31,881 nucleotides of DNA from Bacteroidales bacterium UBA2800 (GCA_002351925.1 DEHM01000013.1:66373-98253), one strand, 5' to 3'; positions 14,358-22,284 are shown, numbered from the stretch's first letter. Notes: generated by a model from the sequence alone, not told the origin. Translations and numbers: made by a program.

Positions 14358-16418
14358 TTAGGAGTCTTTTTTCTCTAAATCGTAGCGGAATCCGAGGTAG
14401 ATCTTCCAGCCCGCAGTAGGTCCGCAAACCATCGAGGCATCGAAATCCGCACCCCACGGATGGAAACTATCCACTATCGACGGGTCCTGACGGAAATTGG
14501 TCATATTCTCTGCACCCAGGTAGATGCTACATGTGCGGAAATATTTGGTTACTTGTGCCATGAGTTGCGGATACCAGGTGAAGGGTTGCTGGAATCCGTC
14601 GGGCATACGGCTCACGCCGTTGAACTGCGCAGTGATGTCGAACTGCCACTTCTTCAGCGGCGTCTGATAACTGGTGGTGACGATACCCTTAAAGCGGTTG
14701 GAGAGCGCCTTGCTACGCAGGCGAGCGATGCCGTTGGCATCGACCGTCGTCTGCCGCACGTCGGTATAGCGGAACGCTGCCGTCCAGGTCCAGCCGCGCA
14801 GCACCTCGATGCTGGCCTCTATCTGCGCACTGTGGGCAAACGATTTCGCACCCGGTAGGTCGGTCTGGTTGTAGATATGAACGGCGTGCTGGTCCTGGTC
14901 CATGTCGACGATCAGCGAGTTGAGGAAGTGGGTGTAGTAGTACTCCATCGAGAGCTGCAACTCCTTCTTCCCCAGCGGGATATAGAACGTGGTCGACAGA
15001 CCGGTGTTCACCGCCCGTTCCTGTTTCACGTCCGTCAGATAGAGCGCACGACTGGAGGGTAGGACAAAGGCATTGTCGGCTACCGCGTTCGGACTGCGGT
15101 AACCCATTCCCACGCTGCCGCGGAGTGTCCACCACTCGAAGGGCGTATAACGGATATTCATACGCGGCGTACAGAAGAGCCCGTGACGGGTGGAGTAGTC
15201 GAGCCGCACACCCGCTACCAGCGACAGTATATCGTCGTACTTGAGGTTATACTCGGCGAAGAGGCCGGGCACAACTTCGTGACGGTCAAGGGCCAATGGC
15301 GAAGGACCGATGACCAAACTCTCCTCGTAGCGGTCGTAGTTGACGGAGAGACCTGTCGTCAGACGATGGTTGTTGTCCACCTCTCCGCCGCCCTCGAAAA
15401 CGCCCTGCCACATCGCATTGAGGTAGGCGTTGAGTTGGTTCGCACGCCAGTTGCGCTGGCCATACGAGTTGTCGAGGTTGTGATAACTGAGGGCGGCGAT
15501 GACGGCCACCGACGAACCGCTCTCCGGGTCGTAGACATAGCCGTTCTTGAGAAACCCTTCCACGCGCCAGGTGTTCAGGTTGATGAGGTAGGGGTTGGCC
15601 AGCGTGTCGGTGTGATGACCTATCTGTCCGCCGCGACGACGGTCGTAGAGTCCGCGCACAAAAGCCTGGAACGTATAGTCTCCGTGCTTGTAGAACCAGC
15701 GGTTAGCCAGGTTCGCGTTCTGCACCTTCGGCATATCGGCGAACGAGTCGTGGTTGCCGTCCATGGCCATAAACCCGCCGCCGTAGTGCGCCAGGATACC
15801 GGTGTACAGCGACTCGTGGTCGCAGTGCTCGCCTTCGGCGTGATGGTGCTCGTGCTCTTTGAGAGGAATCTTCCAACCGCCCATGATATTGGCCTCTGCC
15901 ATCAGTTCAGAGTTGACCATCAAGTTGACCGCCAGCGGGTTCTGTGTCTGAGGTTTGAGCAGCTCCACATTGATCTGTCCGGATGTTGCCTCGTAGCCGT
16001 TGACCACCGACGACGTCCCTTTGCTGACCTGTATCGACTGCATCCACGGACCGGGTATGTACTCCAGACCAAAGGTCTGCGCCAGCCCTCGCACCGCCGG
16101 CGTGTTCTCCTGTATCAACTGCACATACGTGCCGCTCAGACCCAGCAACCGAATCTGCTTGGCACCCGTCGCCGCATCCGAATAGGCCACGTCCACCGAG
16201 GCGTTCGTCTCAAACGCTTCACTCAGGTTACAGCACGCCGCCCGACACAGTTCCTCACTGTTGAGTTTCTCGGTGTCAAAAGCCTCTGTGCGGCTCTTTA
16301 TCTTGCCTTTCTTACGCTGCACAACGGTGACCTCCTCTATCTGGAAATCACTCGCCTCTTGCGCCGTAATGGGCATCGCGAAGATGATCAGGAGAAATAT
16401 ATATACCAGCCGTCTCAT
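14358..16418 (-). CDS. TonB-dependent outer-membrane receptor with a His-rich loop
   Basis: This 686-residue protein has a signal peptide (1-20, PITAQ), a possible TonB box (IEEVTVVQ, about 27-34), a plug domain (about 43-155, with IRLLGLSGTYVQLIQEN and the SSVVNGYEATSGQINVEL end) and a C-terminal 22-strand-type barrel. An early loop (189-201) carries six histidines and a cysteine, resembling the metal-binding loop of zinc or other metal receptors such as ZnuD. The usual Bacteroidota carboxypeptidase-like N-terminal domain is absent, and no SusD partner is present, so a small ligand such as a metal is more likely than a glycan. ATG 16418 makes an ATGA overlap with the phosphatase gene; the longer frame starts inside that gene. 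It is the last gene before the terminator. Confidence 0.88.
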   Translation of the reverse strand: MRRLVYIFLLIIFAMPITAQEASDFQIEEVTVVQRKKGKIKSRTEAFDTEKLNSEELCRAACCNLSEAFETNASVDVAYSDAATGAKQIRLLGLSGTYVQLIQENTPAVRGLAQTFGLEYIPGPWMQSIQVSKGTSSVVNGYEATSGQINVELLKPQTQNPLAVNLMVNSELMAEANIMGGWKIPLKEHEHHHAEGEHCDHESLYTGILAHYGGGFMAMDGNHDSFADMPKVQNANLANRWFYKHGDYTFQAFVRGLYDRRRGGQIGHHTDTLANPYLINLNTWRVEGFLKNGYVYDPESGSSVAVIAALSYHNLDNSYGQRNWRANQLNAYLNAMWQGVFEGGGEVDNNHRLTTGLSVNYDRYEESLVIGPSPLALDRHEVVPGLFAEYNLKYDDILSLVAGVRLDYSTRHGLFCTPRMNIRYTPFEWWTLRGSVGMGYRSPNAVADNAFVLPSSRALYLTDVKQERAVNTGLSTTFYIPLGKKELQLSMEYYYTHFLNSLIVDMDQDQHAVHIYNQTDLPGAKSFAHSAQIEASIEVLRGWTWTAAFRYTDVRQTTVDANGIARLRSKALSNRFKGIVTTSYQTPLKKWQFDITAQFNGVSRMPDGFQQPFTWYPQLMAQVTKYFRTCSIYLGAENMTNFRQDPSIVDSFHPWGADFDASMVCGPTAGWKIYLGFRYDLEKKDS

Positions 16419-17218
16419 TGCAAAAATCGTTTTCTCAGTAGTTGTATATCGTCGTGCGAGAGACACAGTATCTCGTGCAGATAGGCCGTCATGCCGCCAA
16501 ACTCCCGGTCAATCAGGTCCAGCGTGGAGATGAAATTGGGGGTGCTCACGCCCATAAACGCCTGTATCACACCCATCTCTGCCTCACCGCCTCCGCGAGA
16601 CAACACGTCGGCATTCAACTTGCTCACTATCGGCCGATAGGCCTCGTTGCTCAACTCAAAATCGGCGATGATATCGTCTTTGGATATCCCCAGCGCAAAC
16701 ATCAGAAACGCCGCGCCCCAGCCCGTACGGTCCTTGCCCTGCGCGCAGTGCCAGAGGATACCGCCGTCTTCCGGTGCCTCGATGATCAGGCGCAGAAAAG
16801 CCGCGTACTGCAACTGCGAGAACTCACTCCGTATCAGCGACGGGTACATGTTCGCCGCCATCATCTGCACCTCCGGATAGAACGAGTAGTTGACGATGTG
16901 GCGGTCCAGTTCCAGAAATGCCTCGTCGGGTATCGGCTTACCCGTCTGCTGCTCGGCACGCATGTCAATGGTCGGCAACAGGTGATGTTGCACGCCTTCC
17001 ATCTCCCTATCCGGCACCGCCTCAAACTCACCCAGCGAACGGAAGTCGAAGATACGGCAGAGCTTATACTCCTCTTTCAGACGCGCTACATCCGCGTCCG
17101 TCGCGTCATGCAGGTGCGCCGTGCGCAACAAGCGGTGTGACCTTACCGTTCGACCGCCGGCACCTATCATACCACCCAGATCCCGCGCATTATCAATATG
17201 TTCGAAGATAATTTTCAA
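16415..17218 (-). CDS. Protein-tyrosine/dual-specificity-type phosphatase
   Basis: This 267-residue protein carries the cysteine phosphatase loop HCAQGKDRTG (C158 nucleophile, R164), preceded by the N-terminal NARDLGG segment (10-16) and FDFRSLGE (57-64) typical of the Y_phosphatase3 family. It is a soluble enzyme likely to dephosphorylate tyrosine, or possibly a lipid or nucleotide phosphate. The frame has no ATG before the conserved NARDLGG. A stop lies two codons upstream, so TTG at 17218 is the best start, and that codon sits within a heptamer repeat array. The gene overlaps the TonB receptor by 4 nt. Confidence 0.85.
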   Translation of the reverse strand: MKIIFEHIDNARDLGGMIGAGGRTVRSHRLLRTAHLHDATDADVARLKEEYKLCRIFDFRSLGEFEAVPDREMEGVQHHLLPTIDMRAEQQTGKPIPDEAFLELDRHIVNYSFYPEVQMMAANMYPSLIRSEFSQLQYAAFLRLIIEAPEDGGILWHCAQGKDRTGWGAAFLMFALGISKDDIIADFELSNEAYRPIVSKLNADVLSRGGGEAEMGVIQAFMGVSTPNFISTLDLIDREFGGMTAYLHEILCLSHDDIQLLRKRFLQ

Positions 17219-17245
17219 TTTTCAATCATCAATCATCAATCCTCA
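17211..17245. repeat. Five heptamers spanning a stop and a start codon
   Basis: Two ATTTTCA, two ATCATCA and one ATCCTCA follow each other without gaps. The stop of the HD gene (17236-17238) and the TTG start of the phosphatase (17216-17218) both lie inside the array. Confidence 0.9.
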
Positions 17246-17826
17246 AACACCTCATCAATCAGTCGCACAAACTCCCGGTAGGCAAACGTGTCTTCCAGCT
17301 CTTTGAGCGAAGCCGCCAGTCCGCGGTAGTGCCACTCGTGCGAGGCTTTGTCTTTCACGTGGAAGATGTTCCAGAGTGCATCGCCCTTCTGCTGATAGTC
17401 GCGCCAGATAGCCCGCATGTTACTCAGTTTGTCGCCTATGGCCACTATCTTCGCGTCGTGCGGCGCAGCCGCCAGACGGTCGATAGCCGCCTGCTTACGT
17501 GCGTGCCAGGTCTCCTCCTCGTTCTCGCCGTCAAACAGCTGACCGTCTATCTGGTCGCTCTCCGCGTGTACCAGCGCGGCGATACGCTCGCCGAACGCCT
17601 CGCGCAGCTGCTCCACCGTCACGTCGGTATCTTCTATCGTGTCGTGCAGCGCTGCGGCTGCCAGCAACTCCTGATCGGCAGTGATGGTCGCTACTATCTC
17701 CACTGCTTCCATCGGGTGCACGATATACGGAAAACCCTTTCCGCGTCGCTCCGTGTTATGATGCGCTTGCACCGCAAACACAATCGCCCGATCCAATAAG
17801 TCTGTGTCTATATATTTATTTGCCAT
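17236..17826 (-). CDS. Small HD-domain hydrolase, Mesh1/SAH-like (p)ppGpp hydrolase
   Basis: This 196-residue protein matches the stand-alone hydrolase half of RelA/SpoT proteins. The metal-ligand pattern is visible: histidines in AHHNTERR (21-28), PYIVHP (H37), the HD pair with the ED motif in LHDTIEDT (60-67), and a later aspartate in GDKLSNM (131-137). Such enzymes remove the 3' pyrophosphate from ppGpp and related nucleotides. ATG 17826 (MANKYIDT) is chosen because the longer frame extends 60 nt further into the upstream gene; an 11-nt overlap remains. The neighbouring synthetase two genes upstream supports the alarmone reading, but activity on other pyrophosphorylated nucleotides is possible. 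Confidence 0.85.
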   Translation of the reverse strand: MANKYIDTDLLDRAIVFAVQAHHNTERRGKGFPYIVHPMEAVEIVATITADQELLAAAALHDTIEDTDVTVEQLREAFGERIAALVHAESDQIDGQLFDGENEEETWHARKQAAIDRLAAAPHDAKIVAIGDKLSNMRAIWRDYQQKGDALWNIFHVKDKASHEWHYRGLAASLKELEDTFAYREFVRLIDEVFED

Positions 17827-18661
17827 AAATCGTTCCTTCCAGCATTGCTCTAAACTGCGGCATCGGGCAGTGTGTATCTCGCTCAATCATGATCGTCTTC
17901 AGACCGGCGTAGATCTTCACCTCTTTCATCACCGCATCCATGTCGGCATCTGCACCAAAATACTCTTTTGCAAATCCGTCCCAGAACCGTGCCGCCGTTG
18001 CGTTGCTCATATGGTTCACTTCCATCGTCCATGCTTCGTCGTTCAGACAGCAGCACAGATACACCATACCGATATCAAACATCGGATAACCGTAACAGAA
18101 ATCGCCCAGGTCGATGAAATACTGCTTGTGCTCACCGTCTTTGTCTACGAAGATACCGTTACCGAACTGCAGGTCACCGTGTATTGCCGTATCAGCATCC
18201 GGCGCAGCAGCGATGAATGCACGTAACTTCTCTTTCTGCTCCGCCGTAAAATCCGGATTAGCGGCTAACATCTTGTACAACCGATCCTTTACGTTCTCAA
18301 ATTGTGTCGTGTCCACATGCGTAGCATGTAACTTCTTGCACATCTGCGCAAACTCCTTTCCGTACGCCTCCGCCTTCTCCGGATTGTCGCCGCACGCACG
18401 CGAAAAACTCTTCTTACCTTCGATGCGACGAAAACGAATACCCATCCGTTCGCCGTCGGTAACGAGATCACCCGGTTCGGGCGTCGGGATACCCAAAGCG
18501 TACACTTTCTTTGCCAACTCCAACTCCAATGCAGCTGCCTCGAAATTACGGAAGTACATCTTCATCATGATGTCCGGATCCGTCTTGTGGTTGTAACTCG
18601 CTCCGTTAGCACCTTCACCGGTACGTACGTAGTCATTCAGATCAATCAAAATAGGTTTCAT
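17816..18661 (-). CDS. Aminoglycoside-phosphotransferase-fold small-molecule kinase
   Basis: This 281-residue protein has the APH/choline-kinase catalytic motif HGDLQFGN (H161, D163, N168) followed by the metal-binding IDLGD (D184). The N-terminal lobe is short. It resembles the paralogous APH-like family known as TIGR02172, a comparison made from memory. The substrate is unknown; a resistance role is not implied. It sits between the synthetase (4-nt ATGA overlap) and the HD hydrolase (11-nt overlap), so it is a core member of the operon and may phosphorylate a nucleotide, metabolite or protein of the same pathway. Confidence 0.8.
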   Translation of the reverse strand: MKPILIDLNDYVRTGEGANGASYNHKTDPDIMMKMYFRNFEAAALELELAKKVYALGIPTPEPGDLVTDGERMGIRFRRIEGKKSFSRACGDNPEKAEAYGKEFAQMCKKLHATHVDTTQFENVKDRLYKMLAANPDFTAEQKEKLRAFIAAAPDADTAIHGDLQFGNGIFVDKDGEHKQYFIDLGDFCYGYPMFDIGMVYLCCCLNDEAWTMEVNHMSNATAARFWDGFAKEYFGADADMDAVMKEVKIYAGLKTIMIERDTHCPMPQFRAMLEGTIYGK

Positions 18662-19698
18662 AATAATTGGATGTTTTTTGCTTGTTCGTATGTCAGTTCA
18701 GCGATTGCTTCATTCTGGGTGTTGTGACCGTTGATGGCGTCGAAGAAACGCACCAAACCTAACTTACCGCCACCCATGGCCAGGATACAGACGATGCAGA
18801 TGTTTTGTACGCCTACGCCCGATGAGATGATATCGAGATCGGTGTTGCCCAGTTGATGACGTGCCAGACGGTACGCGTCCTCGGAATATTGCTTCACCAA
18901 TCGCTGCACGTCACCCAAAGTCTTACAACCGAAAGCAACGAACACACGCAGATACCGCATCAACGGCACCTCCTCAATCTCCGCCTGGTTGATGGCCGCA
19001 ATCCGTTTGTTGAGCGCATCAAATGGCCGTACCTGCAGATAACTGTTGAACGTGTCGCCGTCCAGTTGCACGTCGTCCAGCTTGCCATTCTGAACCAGCT
19101 GCTGCACGCGACGTCGGTAGTCCGTGATCTCCGTACGGATACGACTGAACTCATCGTCGGCCATTTCCAAAATTCCCGCCAAACGGTTGATGCGGCGCAG
19201 GTACTCACGGGGAATCTCCACACCGGTCTTATAGCCGATATCGTGGTTGATCGATGCCCACGCGTGTTGCAGCGTCGTACGCAGCTGCAACTCGAAGCGG
19301 TACTCGTAGCCCGGCATCTTGCAGATATAGTGCAGCGAGTTATAGCCGAAACTGTCCAACTGGTGCAACATCCGTTTGTCCACCGAGTTCTTCCAGTCTA
19401 TCTCAAACAGCTGCTCCACCATCGCTGCGATCCGGTCCACATCGTCTGTGTAAAACGTCACGATACGCGCGCCCAGCACGTCCGTTATGTCGCTCAGCGT
19501 GGCGTACTTGGCACCTTTCAGCGCCAACTTGCCCGCCAGACTCTCCTCGGTCTTGATACGCGATTCGATGGCCATCACGATAAGCCCGTTACGCTGCAAC
19601 GCCTCGCGCAACGTACCTACCACTTCCGCTTCCATCTTTTCGAAGACCGGTATCGCATCGCGATACTCCTCCAGCAGCATCTCTGTGTGCAGATCCAT
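18658..19698 (-). CDS. RelA/SpoT-domain nucleotide pyrophosphokinase (small alarmone synthetase-like)
   Basis: This 346-residue protein has the RelA/SpoT synthetase fold without the HD, TGS or ACT domains of long RSH proteins. Visible landmarks are SRIKTEESLAGKL (46-58), DITDVLGARIV (70-80, D73), the G-loop-like FGYNSLHYI (117-125) and FELQLRTTLQHAWASINHD (135-153, E136). These match the residues that bind the donor and transfer pyrophosphate. The C-terminal third (about 200-346) is an additional region I do not recognise. It could make (p)ppGpp or a related product; toxic relatives modify tRNA or make (p)ppApp. It lies 2 nt after the STAS gene and overlaps the kinase gene by 4 nt. Confidence 0.87.
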   Translation of the reverse strand: MDLHTEMLLEEYRDAIPVFEKMEAEVVGTLREALQRNGLIVMAIESRIKTEESLAGKLALKGAKYATLSDITDVLGARIVTFYTDDVDRIAAMVEQLFEIDWKNSVDKRMLHQLDSFGYNSLHYICKMPGYEYRFELQLRTTLQHAWASINHDIGYKTGVEIPREYLRRINRLAGILEMADDEFSRIRTEITDYRRRVQQLVQNGKLDDVQLDGDTFNSYLQVRPFDALNKRIAAINQAEIEEVPLMRYLRVFVAFGCKTLGDVQRLVKQYSEDAYRLARHQLGNTDLDIISSGVGVQNICIVCILAMGGGKLGLVRFFDAINGHNTQNEAIAELTYEQAKNIQLL

Positions 19699-19700
19699 GC

Positions 19701-20003
19701 TTATTGTATTTCAAACAGTGAGATGAACCCGGTCATCATGAATACCTGACGGATATCGTCGTTGATATTCTTTACAACCACCTTACTGCCGTGTGCTGAG
19801 GCCTCTTTGCGTACACTCAGGAAGATACGCAGACCGCTCGACGAGATATACTCCAGGTCTGTGCAGTCCAGGATGAGCTCCTTCTTCTCCGCCTCCAGCA
19901 GCGGCTTCACGTCCTCGGCCGTCTGTACCGCCGCAGGAGTGTCCAACCTTCCGGCAAACTTAGCAATCAATTGCTCGCCGTTCCTAACAATTTCTGTTTT
20001 CAT
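19701..20003 (-). CDS. STAS-domain anti-sigma factor antagonist-like protein
   Basis: This 100-residue protein is a single STAS domain of the SpoIIAA/RsbV type. The phosphorylation site region reads EYISSSGLRIFL (51-62), with S55 at the position of SpoIIAA Ser58. The unphosphorylated form would bind the kinase domain of a partner, and phosphorylation would release it. The gene lies between the SpoIIE/RsbW-like sensor and the synthetase. No sigma factor or separate anti-sigma gene is present in the window, so the output partner is open. The 42-nt gap upstream is filled by octamer repeats. Confidence 0.92.
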   Translation of the reverse strand: MKTEIVRNGEQLIAKFAGRLDTPAAVQTAEDVKPLLEAEKKELILDCTDLEYISSSGLRIFLSVRKEASAHGSKVVVKNINDDIRQVFMMTGFISLFEIQ

Positions 20004-20020
20004 ATCTAACGTTTTAATAA

Positions 20021-20060
20021 CTTAACAGTTTAACAATTTAACGTTTTAACGGTTTAACGT
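20021..20060. repeat. Five octamers of the TTTAACNN type across a stop codon
   Basis: CTTAACAG, TTTAACAA, TTTAACGT, TTTAACGG and TTTAACGT follow each other. The stop of the SpoIIE-family gene (20046-20048) lies inside, so its last residues (TLNR) are repeat-encoded. Confidence 0.85.
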
Positions 20061-22166
20061 TTTGACCAGCGTCAAGATGTTTTTATCTTCCGTCCGCTCG
20101 TAACGCACCTCGTCCATGATCTGCTTCACCAGGTGGATTCCCAGTCCGCCTATCTCTCGCTCTTCGGCACTCAGCGTGATGTCCGCCTCTTTCTGCTGCG
20201 TCGGGTCGAACGCAATACCGCTGTCCGTAATGGTGAAGATGAGTCGGATGGCTGAAGGCTGATCGCTGACGGCTTTATTACACTCCACAAACAGCTGCCC
20301 GCTCTTGCCCGGATAGGCGTACAACATCACGTTGCTCACCGCCTCCTCCAGCGCAAGGTTGATAGGCATCACTATCTCCTCCGGCAACGACAGACTCTCT
20401 ATCCACTCGCTCAGCGTCGGTATCTGTTGGATATCGTTGCGCATCAGCAGCGCCGGACGCTGATAACGGATACACAGCATCGTCAGGTCGTCACTCTGCT
20501 CCGCTCCCTCCCGGAACGCCTCTACCTTCTCCTTCATCTTCTCTACCACTCCACGCGGACACACTAAGCCACTAATCCGCTCATCCGCTAATCCGCTCAT
20601 CATCCTCTCCTCCCCAAACTGCTCGTGCGTGCCGTTCTCGGCTTCCGTCAGACCGTCCGTATAGAGGAACAGCAGGTCGTCTATCGCCAGCTGCGTACGC
20701 TGCGCACGATACGCAAAGTCCGCATCTATACCCAACGGCAAGTTCGGTATAACCGGCAGAGGCTGAATGCTGACAGCTGACTGCTGAATGCTGACAGCTG
20801 ACTGCTGAATACTGATCGGAGCATTATGCCCCGCGTTGCAGTATTCTATCTCGCCCGTCTTGCAGTCCATCACGCCCAGAAACAGCGTCAGGAACATGTT
20901 CTCCGCGTTCTGGTCCACCAGCGCACGGTTCATCTTACGCATGATCACTGACGCCTCTTCCTCGTGAGCCGTGATGCTCCGGAACAGCGAACGGGTCATC
21001 GCCATCACCAACGACGCCGGCACACCCTTACCGCTCACGTCCCCCACGCAGAAGAACAGTTTGTCGTGGCGCACGTAGAAGTCATATAGGTCACCGCCTA
21101 CCTCTTTCGCCGGATCTACCAGGCCGTATACGTTCAGGTCCAGCCTGTCCATAAACGGCGGGAATACCTTCGGCAGCATCGCCGTCTGGATCGTCTTCGC
21201 TATCTGCAACTCGCCCTCCATGCGCCTGTTCTTCTCCGTCGACAGTATCAGCTCCTTGGTCGTGTTCGCCGCGTGAGTCAGCATGAACGCCAGAACCAAC
21301 AGACCTATCACCATCAGCAGAGTGATCAGCAGACCCGTCTTCCGCAGCTCCGCAAACAGCACCTCGTCCGGGATGATGATCTCCATGTGCCAGCCCGTCG
21401 CGTCGATCTCTTCGTCGAAGATATAGTATCTCTTACCCGCTGTCGTGTCCGGCACCGGCACTATCTCTACGCCTTGGTGCGAACGGATCGTGTAGTAACT
21501 GTTCGGGTATATCTGCAGGTATTCCGACAGGCTCTCCAGATAGTCCAGCGACAGGTCCACACATACTACTGCCACTACCTCTCCTTTCCCGTTCTTCACC
21601 GGGTGAGAACAACTCACTACGTACGTCTTCGAACCCGAGTCATCCAGATACGGCTCGCTCCACCAGCAGCTGTCCCGCTCCAGACCCATCCTGAACCACT
21701 CCATCTCCGTGTAGTCGTGCTCCGCACTGCCTATCTGACGCGTGTAGATACTGTCTCCTGTAACCTGTAACCCGTCTCCCCTAACCTCTAACCCCGCACC
21801 CGTAACCCTTTTCATCTTGCTGCTACATATCTCGAAGTAACGCCCCTTCTCCGGGAAGTAATCCGGTATATACGCCACTGCCACACTCGTCTCGCTGCGT
21901 ATCGCACTCACCGCCAACCGCGTCGCCGAGTATATCGAGTCCGGCTGGTCCACGTAGTGCTCCGCTATCAACGACAGCGCTTTCGCCGCCGTCTCCATCT
22001 CTATCGTGTGGTTCTCTATCTCCAGCTCCGCCCTGCGCAACTCACTCTGTGCTCGAGCTACCGCCTCCTTCTTGATAGCCGCATGACTCGTGAAGTACTG
22101 AACGCAAGCCGTGCCTTCCAGTATCAAACCCGCTATCAGCAATATCCATATCCGGTTCTTTTTCAT
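20046..22166 (-). CDS. Membrane sensor with SpoIIE phosphatase and RsbW-like kinase domains
   Basis: This protein has about 706 residues. Counting from ATG 22166: a first helix (about 7-25), an extracellular Cache-like sensor (about 30-275), a second helix (about 277-300), a PP2C/SpoIIE domain (about 315-572) with metal aspartates in GGDLYDF (D359), GDVSGKG (D376), TDG (D504) and SDD (559-560), and a GHKL ATPase (about 580-706) with the N box LEEAVSN (E607, N612), DSG (D648) and GGLGIHLV (673-680). Opposing kinase and phosphatase activities in one chain, with the STAS substrate encoded next, suggest a self-contained partner switch driven by an external ligand. An ATG at 22190 adds eight residues but lies in the leader repeats. 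Four heptamer or octamer arrays interrupt the coding sequence. Confidence 0.92.
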   Translation of the reverse strand: MKKNRIWILLIAGLILEGTACVQYFTSHAAIKKEAVARAQSELRRAELEIENHTIEMETAAKALSLIAEHYVDQPDSIYSATRLAVSAIRSETSVAVAYIPDYFPEKGRYFEICSSKMKRVTGAGLEVRGDGLQVTGDSIYTRQIGSAEHDYTEMEWFRMGLERDSCWWSEPYLDDSGSKTYVVSCSHPVKNGKGEVVAVVCVDLSLDYLESLSEYLQIYPNSYYTIRSHQGVEIVPVPDTTAGKRYYIFDEEIDATGWHMEIIIPDEVLFAELRKTGLLITLLMVIGLLVLAFMLTHAANTTKELILSTEKNRRMEGELQIAKTIQTAMLPKVFPPFMDRLDLNVYGLVDPAKEVGGDLYDFYVRHDKLFFCVGDVSGKGVPASLVMAMTRSLFRSITAHEEEASVIMRKMNRALVDQNAENMFLTLFLGVMDCKTGEIEYCNAGHNAPISIQQSAVSIQQSAVSIQPLPVIPNLPLGIDADFAYRAQRTQLAIDDLLFLYTDGLTEAENGTHEQFGEERMMSGLADERISGLVCPRGVVEKMKEKVEAFREGAEQSDDLTMLCIRYQRPALLMRNDIQQIPTLSEWIESLSLPEEIVMPINLALEEAVSNVMLYAYPGKSGQLFVECNKAVSDQPSAIRLIFTITDSGIAFDPTQQKEADITLSAEEREIGGLGIHLVKQIMDEVRYERTEDKNILTLVKTLNR
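20251..20271. repeat. Three GCTGANN heptamers inside the ATPase domain
   Basis: GCTGAAG, GCTGATC and GCTGACG, 21 bp in total, encode the AVSDQPSA segment between two strands of the GHKL domain. The same word family forms the larger array at 20762-20817. Confidence 0.75.
20562..20601. repeat. Five octamers inside the SpoIIE domain
   Basis: CACTAAGC, CACTAATC, CGCTCATC, CGCTAATC and CGCTCATC follow each other and encode the SGLADERISGLV segment near the end of the phosphatase domain. Confidence 0.75.
20762..20817. repeat. Eight GCTGANN heptamers in the SpoIIE domain, ordered as a 21-bp higher repeat
   Basis: The units GCTGAAT, GCTGACA and GCTGACT occur in that order twice, followed by GCTGAAT and ACTGATC. 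Three heptamers make 21 bp, so the protein shows a 7-residue repeat (SIQQSAV twice, then SIQ) just after the CNAGHNAPI motif. Confidence 0.93.
21757..21805. repeat. Seven heptamers inside the Cache-like sensor
   Basis: Units are CCTGTAA (twice), CCCGTCT, CCCCTAA, CCTCTAA, CCCCGCA and CCCGTAA, without gaps. They encode the GAGLEVRGDGLQVTGD segment. CCTCTAA is also the unit of the array at the tamB start. Confidence 0.85.
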
Positions 22167-22186
22167 AATCCTATCCTTTGACCTTT

Positions 22187-22270
22187 TCATCTTTCTTCTT
22201 TCTTTTTTTATCTCTCATCTTTCATCTTTCTTCTTTCATCTCTCATCTTTCTTCTTTCATCTTCCATCTT
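22187..22270. repeat. Twelve heptamers forming the 5' leader of the signalling operon
   Basis: An unbroken 84-bp run of the TCATCTT/TCTTCTT type: five TCATCTT, three TCTTCTT and the variants TCTTTTT, TTATCTC, TCATCTC and CCATCTT. It begins a few bases after the predicted transcription start and runs to the possible ATG at 22190, so the mRNA leader is almost pure purine plus U with repeated GAUG and GAAGA. Confidence 0.95.
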
Positions 22271-22284
22271 TCTACAATCGACTG

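Noticed and set aside
14358..16418. SusC-type polysaccharide receptor
   Set aside because: There is no SusD neighbour and no carboxypeptidase-like N-terminal domain, and the length is below that of SusC proteins.
17816..18661. Aminoglycoside resistance gene
   Set aside because: Only the general APH fold motifs are present. The operon context points to signalling or metabolism, and no mobile element is near.
22187..22270. CRISPR array
   Set aside because: There are no spacers: units of 7 bp follow each other directly, and no cas gene is near.
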